From an uncultured Christensenella sp. (GTDB lineage: Bacteria > Bacillota > Clostridia > Christensenellales > Pumilibacteraceae): 64,000 nt of DNA. Below are positions 1 to 6,969 of this stretch, piece after piece; the first letter of the stretch is position 1, and each line of letters begins with the position of its first letter. Location of the stretch: contig CATLHE010000001.1 in assembly GCA_949948895.1 (NCBI GenBank), positions 372,001 through 436,000 on the forward strand, given 5' to 3'. A program made the position numbers and the translations under genes. The notes below the pieces were generated by a model. It was not told the DNA's origin, searched no databases, and saw only the letters and a program-made list of their open reading frames with translations.

Positions 1-1097
1 TAATCGTTGCCGCTGCGCCCCGCATAATACACGCGTCTTTTTATCTGCTCGAACGGCTGAGATATTCGCATGGCAAGTATCTCACTGTCTTCGGCAACGT
101 CTAACGGATGCAATACGTATATAGGCGTATCGTCCGACGCGCGCAACGGCGCGTCCGTCATGTCCAAAAACTGCCCGTCGTTAAACACGAGAGGCGACGT
201 TCCGTCGTCGGTTTTTATGCAAAAGAATATCCGGTCTGCGACCTCGGCGGCAGCTTTGGTTTTTAAAATGCTCCGCCATTTCGACAGTGTGTACGAAGTA
301 CCCTCACTCATCGCTTTCTCGAAAAACGCAGTTGCGTCGCCTATTTTTTTAGGCGGTTTTTCCGTTTTTCCGATAATATCTCTCACCGTCTTGGACTTGT
401 CGGCGGCTACGGTCTCTTTCAAAAAACGCTCGACCGCAACGTCGTTTCGGTACAGCGCGAGCAAGCGCACTATAGCCGCGCGCTCCTTTGCTTTCACCTC
501 GCCGTAAAGCGCCATGAGCGGCGTGCTCAGTTGTTCGGCATGCTCCAATAGCGCGCGTCTTACGGCGGTTTTATCGATATTCTTTTCGTATAACAGCTTG
601 TCGACGAGCAATCTCAACGCGCGGCGCGCGTCCACGTCGATAAGCGCTCCGTACTTTCTGAACTTTTTATCGTACTCGTTCAAGTACTCGCAAACGAGCC
701 CGAAATCCTCCGTCGCCCTGCGCTTCAAATACATATCGGCGGAATACGCCCAACGGGAAAGCGGCGTACCGACGTCCGTATACCCCGTTGCGATCAATAC
801 TTTTACGTATTCGCTTTCAGCTATCTTGAATTTTTCGCATATGCGCAAAAACAGTTCGACGTAACGCTTATCGAACGATCGGTCGAATCGCGACGAGTAA
901 TAATCGCGCGACGACTCGCCGTCGAACGGCACGTGTGCGAGTATGACCGCAATCTTCTCGCAATCGTCCTGAGTTCCGAACCCGATAAGCTCCGAAACGA
1001 CTCGCGCGGCGACGCCGTCGTTTTCCGATATTTCTCTTGCAAGCCGCTCGAACGCCTCGCCCTTAGACGCTCTTACCTTTTCGGTATGATTTATCAT
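1..1097 (-). CDS. DUF4132-type protein, 3' end cut off by the window edge
   Basis: The reading frame is open from an ATG at 1097 to the window edge (365 codons visible), so the C-terminus is missing. The visible part is a soluble, charged, mostly helical region. It runs into a segment that reads like the start of a DUF4132 domain: a stretch with LHPLDV, then MRISQPFEQIKRRVYY near residue 350. In DUF4132 proteins this QPF..Q..R.VY motif is typical. The biochemical role of that family is poorly known, so none is assigned. The gene lies 90 bases after spoIVFB on the same strand and may be the last gene of the minD transcript. No signal peptide or membrane segment is visible. Confidence 0.7.
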   Translation of the reverse strand, partial: MINHTEKVRASKGEAFERLAREISENDGVAARVVSELIGFGTQDDCEKIAVILAHVPFDGESSRDYYSSRFDRSFDKRYVELFLRICEKFKIAESEYVKVLIATGYTDVGTPLSRWAYSADMYLKRRATEDFGLVCEYLNEYDKKFRKYGALIDVDARRALRLLVDKLLYEKNIDKTAVRRALLEHAEQLSTPLMALYGEVKAKERAAIVRLLALYRNDVAVERFLKETVAADKSKTVRDIIGKTEKPPKKIGDATAFFEKAMSEGTSYTLSKWRSILKTKAAAEVADRIFFCIKTDDGTSPLVFNDGQFLDMTDAPLRASDDTPIYVLHPLDVAEDSEILAMRISQPFEQIKRRVYYAGRSGND

Positions 1098-1187
1098 AAA
1101 CGCTTTTAGTTATCCGCATTATTTTCCCGATACGATCTCGAGCGCGCGAATCCCTTTGTAACAGTATATCACCCGAAAACGCCAAAA

Positions 1188-2159
1188 TCAAGCTTTTTGG
1201 GTTTTTATCGACAATGCCCTTTCGACCGTCGCTTCATACCCCAATTTCTCTATACTGTATATAAGATCGTACTCGCCCAATACGCCTATGCGCTTCGATT
1301 CGGCATCATACGCCTCAAAATCGGTCAGTCTGTCGGGGTCGAGGTATTTGCACAGCTCGTATAGCTTCGCCGAGCACGACACCGCATAACACCGTTTTTC
1401 GAGCGGTGCATTAAGCCTGATACTGCGATTGGAGAGCGCGAATAGCGCGTAATACCTCGCGCGCGCGTCGGGTATAAACGCAGAAACCACCATGAACACG
1501 CCCACTGTCAAAAAACATATATTCAAGGCATATATCGCCGATACCACGAATAGTCCGAGCGAGACCGCCCCCATCACGACGGAGATCACGCGCATTGCCG
1601 TGTACGCTTTTTTTCTGCCGAGCCTGCCCGCTAAAAGCGCAAACGTCACGCGGCCGCCGTCGAGCGGATACACGGGCAGCATATTAAACAAGCCGATATA
1701 TACGTTGCACTTGCAAAACGATTCGGTAAATGCGTAGCTTTCGGGAAAAAGCCACCATAACGCCGCAAACAGCAATGCCAATACGAAATTAAAGCACGGC
1801 CCCGCCGCCGCTATCAATATCTCGTGCTTTGGTCTGATATCGGCGTTGCCGCAAAGAGCCGCGCCGTACGGCATTATCTTGATCTCGTTGAGCGCATACC
1901 CAAGCCGCTTTGCCGCCTTTGCGTGTGCAAACTCATGCAAAATCACCGCCGTAAACGAGCATACGAACTCGTACAGCATACCGCACACGGCAAAAGCTCC
2001 CGCCATCAACAGCATGATTGGCGAAAGATATACCTTTACGTCCGCTTTATCGGACGATTTTTCGGTTTTTGTTTTTTTACGCGCGCCATTCGGCGTTTTT
2101 TTACTCTTGCGAAACTTATTAAACGGGCGCTCGCATTTATCGAGTTTCAATGCAGTCAC
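1188..2159 (-). CDS. spoIVFB: SpoIVFB-like M50 intramembrane metalloprotease
   Basis: Site-2 type protease of the sporulation pathway. In Bacillus, SpoIVFB sits in the outer forespore membrane and cuts pro-sigma-K. The 323-residue protein has a basic N-terminal tail, several hydrophobic segments, the zinc motif HEFAH near residue 75 and the second metal/catalytic motif NMLPVYPLDGGR near residue 158. Both are diagnostic of M50 enzymes. A C-terminal soluble region after about residue 235 fits the CBS-like tail of SpoIVFB. The start is GTG at 2159, overlapping the preceding gene by four bases (GTGA), which implies translational coupling. The gene order minD-minE-spoIVFA-spoIVFB matches the min/spoIVF operon of Firmicutes. 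Confidence 0.9.
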   Translation of the reverse strand: MTALKLDKCERPFNKFRKSKKTPNGARKKTKTEKSSDKADVKVYLSPIMLLMAGAFAVCGMLYEFVCSFTAVILHEFAHAKAAKRLGYALNEIKIMPYGAALCGNADIRPKHEILIAAAGPCFNFVLALLFAALWWLFPESYAFTESFCKCNVYIGLFNMLPVYPLDGGRVTFALLAGRLGRKKAYTAMRVISVVMGAVSLGLFVVSAIYALNICFLTVGVFMVVSAFIPDARARYYALFALSNRSIRLNAPLEKRCYAVSCSAKLYELCKYLDPDRLTDFEAYDAESKRIGVLGEYDLIYSIEKLGYEATVERALSIKTQKA

Positions 2160-2428
2160 GCCCCGCCGAACAGTTTAGTAAACACCGCCGAAGCGCCGAA
2201 CGACTCGCGCCCGAACACGTCGTAACAGAAAACGCTTTTAAGAACGGCTCGTACTTCGGACAAAAACGGCAACGGCGCATACGCCGCAAAGCAAATCAAC
2301 CCGATAAAAGCCGCGGCGACTATCAGCCTTACGATTAAGCCTATATGTTTTTTTCTTACTTTTTTACCGACCGCGTTTTCGTTTTTGACGACGCTTTCGA
2401 CAATATTACAGCCGCTATACTTATCCAT
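2156..2428 (-). CDS. spoIVFA: Short SpoIVFA-like membrane protein without the M23 domain
   Basis: A 90-residue protein directly upstream of spoIVFB and overlapping it by four bases. It has a basic N-terminus, one transmembrane helix (about residues 29-50) and a short tail (LPFLSEVRAVLKSVF...) resembling the segment after the membrane helix of SpoIVFA. In Bacillus, SpoIVFA is about 260 residues. It holds SpoIVFB inactive together with BofA and carries a peptidase-like M23 region that receives the SpoIVB signal. That whole half is absent here. Position and tail support the identity, but similarity is judged by eye. The start ATG at 2428 has no clear ribosome-binding site. Confidence 0.6.
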   Translation of the reverse strand: MDKYSGCNIVESVVKNENAVGKKVRKKHIGLIVRLIVAAAFIGLICFAAYAPLPFLSEVRAVLKSVFCYDVFGRESFGASAVFTKLFGGA

Positions 2429-2468
2429 ACGGTAAATATATGTCGCGGTATATCATTAAATTACATAT

Positions 2469-2717
2469 CTACTGCATATCCGCCGCGGACAGACTGCACA
2501 TGCCTATACCGTAAAACCTGTTCACATCCGCTTTGATATCAAGCGTAAAGCCGTCGCCGTTTTTGTTTACGCTCATATCGAGCCGCGCCACGTCCATAAA
2601 TTCGGATAACAGCGTCATAACGTCGCACTGCGCGACGCGGAGTATGTTTTTGATAGCGCCGTCGGCGTCGCTTTCCACCATGCGCCGCAGTCTTTCGGCA
2701 TCGCTTCCGCACCTCAT
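2469..2717 (-). CDS. minE: Cell division topological specificity factor MinE
   Basis: MinE stimulates the MinD ATPase and drives the Min oscillation that places the division septum. At 82 residues it has the expected length. The N-terminal amphipathic/MinD-contact segment includes RLRRMVESDADGA. The C-terminal half ends in the dimerisation region with DIKADVNRFYGIGMCSLS, typical of MinE. Its ATG shares one base with the minD stop codon (TGATG), so the two are translationally coupled. No minC is visible next to it. Confidence 0.85.
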   Translation of the reverse strand: MRCGSDAERLRRMVESDADGAIKNILRVAQCDVMTLLSEFMDVARLDMSVNKNGDGFTLDIKADVNRFYGIGMCSLSAADMQ

Positions 2718-3469
2718 CAGCCGCGCCTCGCTCTACGCTTAAAAAAACCGCGCACGCCTTTGTATTCCGCGGCGGGATCGACTATTTCTTTCATGCCGTA
2801 CCGTATCCGCCGCGCCAAACACTCGTAAGGTTTTTTGGGCATGCTCGTAAAATTATATACGCCGTCCGTTTCGGGGATAACTCCGTATACCTCGGTCTTT
2901 AAAATATCTGAGATCTCCGCGACCGACGGAATCTTGCCGTCAGCCAAAAGATCGCCGCGCACGCGGTTTACTATCAGCGAAGCGGGTATCTTGTACGACG
3001 ACAAAAGCGCTATCACCTTGTTAGCGTCGCGAAGCGCGCTCAAATGCGGCGTAGTAACGACCATTGCGCAGTCGCATGCCGCCACCGCGCGCCTAAACCC
3101 CGCTTCTATCCCCGCAGGACAGTCCACAAGCGCATAATCGAACGTGACCGACAAATTGGACAGTATCAGTTTGAGGTTTTGAGACGTGACTTTATCGCCC
3201 AAATACCCGTGCGCCGACGGCAAAAGGTAAAGGTTGCGTTCCGCCTCTACGAGCGCCTGCCGCACCCGACAGCGATTGTCTATCACGTCCGCCACGTCGT
3301 ACACGACGCGCGACTCCAAACCCAAAACGACGTCGAGATTATTCAGCCCGAAGTCCGCATCCATAAGCACCACTCTCGCGCCGAGAGAACTGAGCGCGCG
3401 CCCCAAACAAGCAGTCACGGTCGTCTTTCCCACGCCGCCCTTGCCGGATGTTATAACTATGCTTTTCAT
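2717..3469 (-). CDS. minD: Septum-site determining ATPase MinD
   Basis: Deviant Walker-A ATPase (ParA/MinD family) that binds the membrane when ATP-bound and positions the division-site inhibitor. The N-terminus MKSIVITSGKGGVGKTT is the classic MinD deviant Walker A. Other landmarks are VLMDADFGLNNLDVVLGL and the P-loop partner DCPAGIE. A basic C-terminal helix ending FFKRRARRG fits a membrane-targeting sequence. The frame is open to 3505, but homology starts at the ATG at 3469, giving 250 residues. A perfect -10 box (TATAAT) lies only seven bases before this ATG and there is no Shine-Dalgarno, so the mRNA may be leaderless. First gene of minD-minE-spoIVFA-spoIVFB. Confidence 0.93.
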   Translation of the reverse strand: MKSIVITSGKGGVGKTTVTACLGRALSSLGARVVLMDADFGLNNLDVVLGLESRVVYDVADVIDNRCRVRQALVEAERNLYLLPSAHGYLGDKVTSQNLKLILSNLSVTFDYALVDCPAGIEAGFRRAVAACDCAMVVTTPHLSALRDANKVIALLSSYKIPASLIVNRVRGDLLADGKIPSVAEISDILKTEVYGVIPETDGVYNFTSMPKKPYECLARRIRYGMKEIVDPAAEYKGVRGFFKRRARRG

Positions 3470-3476
3470 CACGATT

Positions 3477-3505
3477 ATTATAACTTTTGAGCTGTTACGG
3501 CGCAA
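3477..3505 (-). promoter_or_regulatory. minD promoter, leaderless geometry
   Basis: Read on the minus strand: -35 TTGCGC, 17-base spacer, -10 TATAAT, then seven bases (AATCGTG) and the minD ATG. The -35 is weak but the -10 is perfect, and transcription would begin at or next to the start codon. The mreB terminator lies just upstream, so minD needs its own promoter. Confidence 0.6.
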
Positions 3506-3572
3506 GCGGAAATTTGTACGCTTTTGTCGTATTTACGCGCTTTTGAATTTTAATTTTAGAGTGTTATCATAC

Positions 3573-3601
3573 AAAAAACGCGCCGAATATCTCGACGCGC
3601 C
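3573..3601 (-). terminator. Rho-independent terminator after mreB
   Basis: On the minus strand an 8-bp stem (CGCGTCGA / TTCGGCGCG with one G-U pair) with a short loop is followed by a run of six T. It sits directly after the mreB stop and separates the ppx-maf-mreB transcript from minD. Confidence 0.8.
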
Positions 3602-3617
3602 TATATTTGTATTTCTG

Positions 3618-4628
3618 TCATGCGTGCAATAAAATATCGTCCAAAAGATCGCGATCGGACAACAGCTTTCCGCCGCCGAGAACTACGGCATACTCGGGAT
3701 CGCCCAATACCTTTACTCTTATGCCGAGCGACTCGCTCATGAGCTCGGCAAGCCCGGGTATCTTCGCCGCGCCGCCGACAACCGTTATACCGCTCTTTTG
3801 TATCTCCGATGCGATAGCAGGCTTGCACGAATTGATGTATTCGTCTATCAATCCGATTATGTTTTTATAGTAAACATACACTGCGCCGTAAATTTTTTCG
3901 GCAAGCACCGTTTTGCGTTCTACCGCCTTGGTATCCAGATTTATGCCGCTCACTTTGACTGCGGAGCGGTCGTTGCGTATGAGGCTGAGAGTTTCTTCTT
4001 TGATCTTTCTTACGTTTGCAAGATCGACTTTAAGAAGATATCTGCCGCGAATACTGTCCGACACCGTGCGGTCTATCATATCGCCCGCTATATTGACGGC
4101 GTAGCCGGACTCGATACCGCAAAGCGACAGCACGCCTATCTGCGTGAGTCCGCCGCCTATCGACGCAACCAAGCCGCCGTATGCCGACGCTACGGGCAGT
4201 TCCGCGCCTATACCAGCAAGCATGACCGCGTTTACCATGGATATTTCGTCGACGTCGGCGCGCATCAATACTTCTTCGTACATTTTGAGCTCGTCCACTT
4301 TGATCCCCGTGGGAACGGCGAGCACCGCATGTATCTTAGGCTTTATGACGTACGAATCGGGAAGTATCTTTTTGATGAACTCTTTGAGCATCGCCGCGCA
4401 TGCGTCGGGATCGATTATAACGCCTTCCGATATAGGATAGACTATCTTGGTCTTTTCGGGCGCGCGACCGAGCATGGCGTACGCCTCGTCGCCTACTGCG
4501 CGTGTAGTGCGTCTGTTGTTGTCGTAATATGCGATAACGGACGGTTCGTGCAAAACTATTCCGTTACCGGCAACAAATATAGACGTGTAAGACGTGCCCA
4601 TATCAACGGCTATGTCCATTCTCGCCAT
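3618..4628 (-). CDS. mreB: Rod-shape determining protein, MreB/Mbl family
   Basis: Bacterial actin homologue that polymerises under the membrane and guides cell-wall elongation. The 336-residue protein has the actin-fold phosphate-1 loop IAVDMGTSYTSIF near the start. It also has the MreB signatures EPSVIAY, VYPISEGVIIDPDA, AVPTGI and the C-terminal adenosine motif VVGGAAKIPGLAELM. The phosphate-2 region (SIGGGLTQIGVLSL) is more divergent than in typical MreB, where DIGGGTT is usual. It overlaps the end of maf by 26 bases. A second ATG three codons in (4619) is equally possible. The usual partners mreC and mreD do not follow; a terminator does. It could be a paralogue such as Mbl or MreBH. Confidence 0.85.
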   Translation of the reverse strand: MARMDIAVDMGTSYTSIFVAGNGIVLHEPSVIAYYDNNRRTTRAVGDEAYAMLGRAPEKTKIVYPISEGVIIDPDACAAMLKEFIKKILPDSYVIKPKIHAVLAVPTGIKVDELKMYEEVLMRADVDEISMVNAVMLAGIGAELPVASAYGGLVASIGGGLTQIGVLSLCGIESGYAVNIAGDMIDRTVSDSIRGRYLLKVDLANVRKIKEETLSLIRNDRSAVKVSGINLDTKAVERKTVLAEKIYGAVYVYYKNIIGLIDEYINSCKPAIASEIQKSGITVVGGAAKIPGLAELMSESLGIRVKVLGDPEYAVVLGGGKLLSDRDLLDDILLHA

Positions 4629-5250
4629 ATATCAAATACTCCTCGATCAGTTTTTCGGTAAGTGCGACAGGCAGTCCGACGACGTTATCGTAATCGCCGT
4701 CGAATCCCTTGACAAGCGGACGGAGCGCCGCGTCGTCTATATTATACCCGCCCGCTTTATCGAACGGAGCTCCGCTTCTCACGTAATTATACACCAAATC
4801 TTTGTCAAATGTACCGAATGTAACAAAAGTTTTTTGATTTTTTTCGATAATTTTTCCGTCAGCCGCAAAATATACGGCAGTCACGACTTCGTGCGTCCTG
4901 CCGCAAAGCGATCTAAGCATTTCGACCGCCTCATTCTCGTCCTTGGGCTTGCCGTAAACTTTGCCGTCCAAACCTACGACAGTATCGAACGCAAAGATCG
5001 GTAAATCGGTATTCTCGGACGCGCGCTCGCCTTTGAGCCGCGCGTTTGCTTTTGCCGTTTCCGCAGCGCCGACAAGCGCTACTTCGTCTACGTCCTGCGC
5101 CTCGAATACGGGCACGACGCGCGAATAACCGCGCGCGTTTAACGCCCTTTCCGTAGCGGCGTCGGGTTCGACGAATTTTATCTTGTGCGCAAGCGCGCGC
5201 CGCCGTGGCGACGCGGTCGCAAACAGGATTTTCTTTTCACAGTATTTCAA
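4603..5250 (-). CDS. maf: Maf family nucleoside triphosphate pyrophosphatase
   Basis: House-cleaning enzyme that hydrolyses non-canonical or pyrimidine nucleoside triphosphates. The N-terminal signature ILFATASPRRRAL is the Maf nucleotide-binding loop. FAFDTVVGLDGKVYGKP carries the catalytic Asp, and GGYNIDD and GDYDNVVGLP are further family motifs. I choose a TTG start at 5250, giving about 215 residues and placing the ATASPRR loop near residue 10 as in the family. A GTG at 5289 would lengthen it but overlap ppx by 53 bases. It lies between ppx and mreB, as maf often precedes mreB in Firmicutes. Confidence 0.88.
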   Translation of the reverse strand: MKYCEKKILFATASPRRRALAHKIKFVEPDAATERALNARGYSRVVPVFEAQDVDEVALVGAAETAKANARLKGERASENTDLPIFAFDTVVGLDGKVYGKPKDENEAVEMLRSLCGRTHEVVTAVYFAADGKIIEKNQKTFVTFGTFDKDLVYNYVRSGAPFDKAGGYNIDDAALRPLVKGFDGDYDNVVGLPVALTEKLIEEYLIYGENGHSR

Positions 5251-6748
5251 GATTTTTCTTGTACGCTTTGGCAAAGTCCGCGCCCGCACCGAGCGCGTCC
5301 TTTATCTCCAACGAACAGTCGCCCTCAACGTCCGTCTTGACAATGACAGAATCGCCTAGCACGTCGCAGTTGATGGACTTGACCGAGCCGGACATCGAAC
5401 GGTCGAGAGAGTCCGCTATGCGCAGTATGACGGCGAGCCGCATTACGGCGACGAGATCCTCTTCCTGTACGATACCGCTGTACTTGTTCCACTCCGCTAT
5501 GGAAATGTCTTCCAGCTCGTGACCGCGAACGACAAACGCCGCAAGCACGAGATCGCGATGCGAAGCGCCGTATAGATTGGAGTTGGTGATAAAGTAAGCC
5601 GAATGCTTGAATCGGTCGTAAAAATTGATCTTCATGCCCGATTCATGCAACAGCGCAGCAATGCGCAATACTTTGATATATTGGCGCGGCAGTTTGTGTA
5701 GCACTCGCAACTGTTTATATAGCTGTATGGCGAGGTTGCACACATGCTCGGCATGCTGTACGTTAAGGTCGTAATAATGCAGTCTCAAATATATCGAATA
5801 ACCGAGTATATCGGAGATGGGCTTTTCAAGGGTCGTAGGCACGGCGTGATTGAACAGGAAGCCCTCGCGTATACCCGAGCCCGATATTACCATTTCGTCG
5901 AACTCGGTGCAGTCCAAAAGGCTTCTCATGCACGAAAGCGCCGAGCAGAATATATCCGCGCGCTGAGCGGAAAGCCCTTTTATCTTGGAACGTTTTTCCA
6001 CGTCCAAAACCTTTATCATATCGTAGACCTTGCCGAAAGTCGATCTGTCTATACGATAGTTATGGACCATGGACATCGGATACTTTTCTATACGCTGGAC
6101 TATGCTCGCAAGGTTGCGGAACGAGCCGCCGACGCCGATGAGCTTGTAGTCGGGCTCCAAGTTTTTGAGCCACTCTATCCTCTCGAACTGATCGCGCATG
6201 TACGCTTCGATCTGTTGCGACTGTTGGAGCGGCGTTGTGTTTTCCGTATATAGCGAAGAAAGCGTCATCGTGCCTATGGGCAGATTAACGCGGTTGAGGA
6301 TGACCCGTCTATTGTACTGAATGAGCTGCAAAGAAGAACCCGATATGTCCATAATGACGCCCTTGGGTACTTCCAGAGAGTTTATCACGCCGTAGTATAT
6401 CTGAGTGGCTTCCTGCTCTTCCGTCAAAACGTTGACGCGGAAACCGCACATGGCGTTTACTTCTTCCAAAAAACTTCTTTGATTTTTTGCTTTGCGCACG
6501 GCGTTTGTAGCAAACGCATAAATGCGATCCACATGATTGGCGTCGCACAGCTTCCGAAACATTTTAAGAGTTTTGACAGCCTGTTGGATACGCGGCTGCT
6601 TCAAATACCCTTCTCTATCCATATCTTGCGCGAGCCGTACCGTTTCTTTCAGCTCGTCATACACGACAAAATAACTGTCGTTCACTACGTGAGCGAGAAC
6701 GAGGCGCGCGGAGTTAGAGCCGAGATCGATGATTGCAATATTATTCAC
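5237..6748 (-). CDS. ppx: Ppx/GppA family phosphatase
   Basis: Exopolyphosphatase or guanosine pentaphosphatase of the actin-like ASKHA fold, acting on polyphosphate or pppGpp in the cytoplasm. Domain 1-2 (about residues 1-300) starts with IIDLGSNSARLVL and contains FATNAVRKAKN, the catalytic-type EEQEA, DISGSSLQL and GVGGSFRNLA. The C-terminal 190 residues form the HD-like helical domain found in full-length Ppx/GppA, with AALLHESG and RIADSLDRS. Length 503 matches the long form. First gene of a ppx-maf-mreB transcript with a strong promoter 50 bases upstream. Which of the two substrates it prefers cannot be told from sequence. Confidence 0.9.
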   Translation of the reverse strand: MNNIAIIDLGSNSARLVLAHVVNDSYFVVYDELKETVRLAQDMDREGYLKQPRIQQAVKTLKMFRKLCDANHVDRIYAFATNAVRKAKNQRSFLEEVNAMCGFRVNVLTEEQEATQIYYGVINSLEVPKGVIMDISGSSLQLIQYNRRVILNRVNLPIGTMTLSSLYTENTTPLQQSQQIEAYMRDQFERIEWLKNLEPDYKLIGVGGSFRNLASIVQRIEKYPMSMVHNYRIDRSTFGKVYDMIKVLDVEKRSKIKGLSAQRADIFCSALSCMRSLLDCTEFDEMVISGSGIREGFLFNHAVPTTLEKPISDILGYSIYLRLHYYDLNVQHAEHVCNLAIQLYKQLRVLHKLPRQYIKVLRIAALLHESGMKINFYDRFKHSAYFITNSNLYGASHRDLVLAAFVVRGHELEDISIAEWNKYSGIVQEEDLVAVMRLAVILRIADSLDRSMSGSVKSINCDVLGDSVIVKTDVEGDCSLEIKDALGAGADFAKAYKKNLEIL

Positions 6749-6762
6749 TCTCTGTCACCATT

Positions 6763-6782
6763 GGGTATTTACAACAATACCC
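6763..6782. promoter_or_regulatory. Inverted repeat in the ppx leader
   Basis: GGGTATT-TACAAC-AATACCC is a perfect 7-bp inverted repeat. It lies between the predicted ppx transcription start and the ppx ATG, with further imperfect symmetry outside it (CCATT/CCATTG). A related half-site (GGGTATTTGC) lies at about 6830-6839, just upstream of the -35. It could be a repressor operator or an RNA hairpin near the ribosome-binding region. Confidence 0.4.
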
Positions 6783-6798
6783 CCATTGTGTTTTGATG

Positions 6799-6827
6799 AT
6801 TATAACATACTTTTTTATGCTTGTAAA
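6799..6827 (-). promoter_or_regulatory. ppx sigma-A promoter
   Basis: Minus strand TTTACA, 17-base spacer, TATAAT. It matches the vegetative consensus at 11 of 12 positions and drives ppx-maf-mreB. The predicted leader is about 45 bases and holds the inverted repeat at 6763-6782. Confidence 0.75.
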
Positions 6828-6934
6828 GGGGGTATTTGCATAAATTTTCAATCTTTTTTTGTTATATTTGGCTAAAAATCGCTCCCGCGCGCGACCTTTA
6901 TAATATGACGTTCGACAAAGTTCGACTAAATCCC

Positions 6935-6963
6935 TTTACATTTTTTCGGCAGTGTGTTAAAAT
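6935..6963 (+). promoter_or_regulatory. Promoter of the 6970 gene, leaderless geometry
   Basis: TTTACA, 17-base spacer, TAAAAT, then six bases (GTTTTT) and the ATG at 6970. There is no Shine-Dalgarno. Transcription from this promoter would start on the start codon. A perfect TATAAT at 6899-6904 lacks a matching -35. Confidence 0.55.
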
Positions 6964-6969
6964 GTTTTT

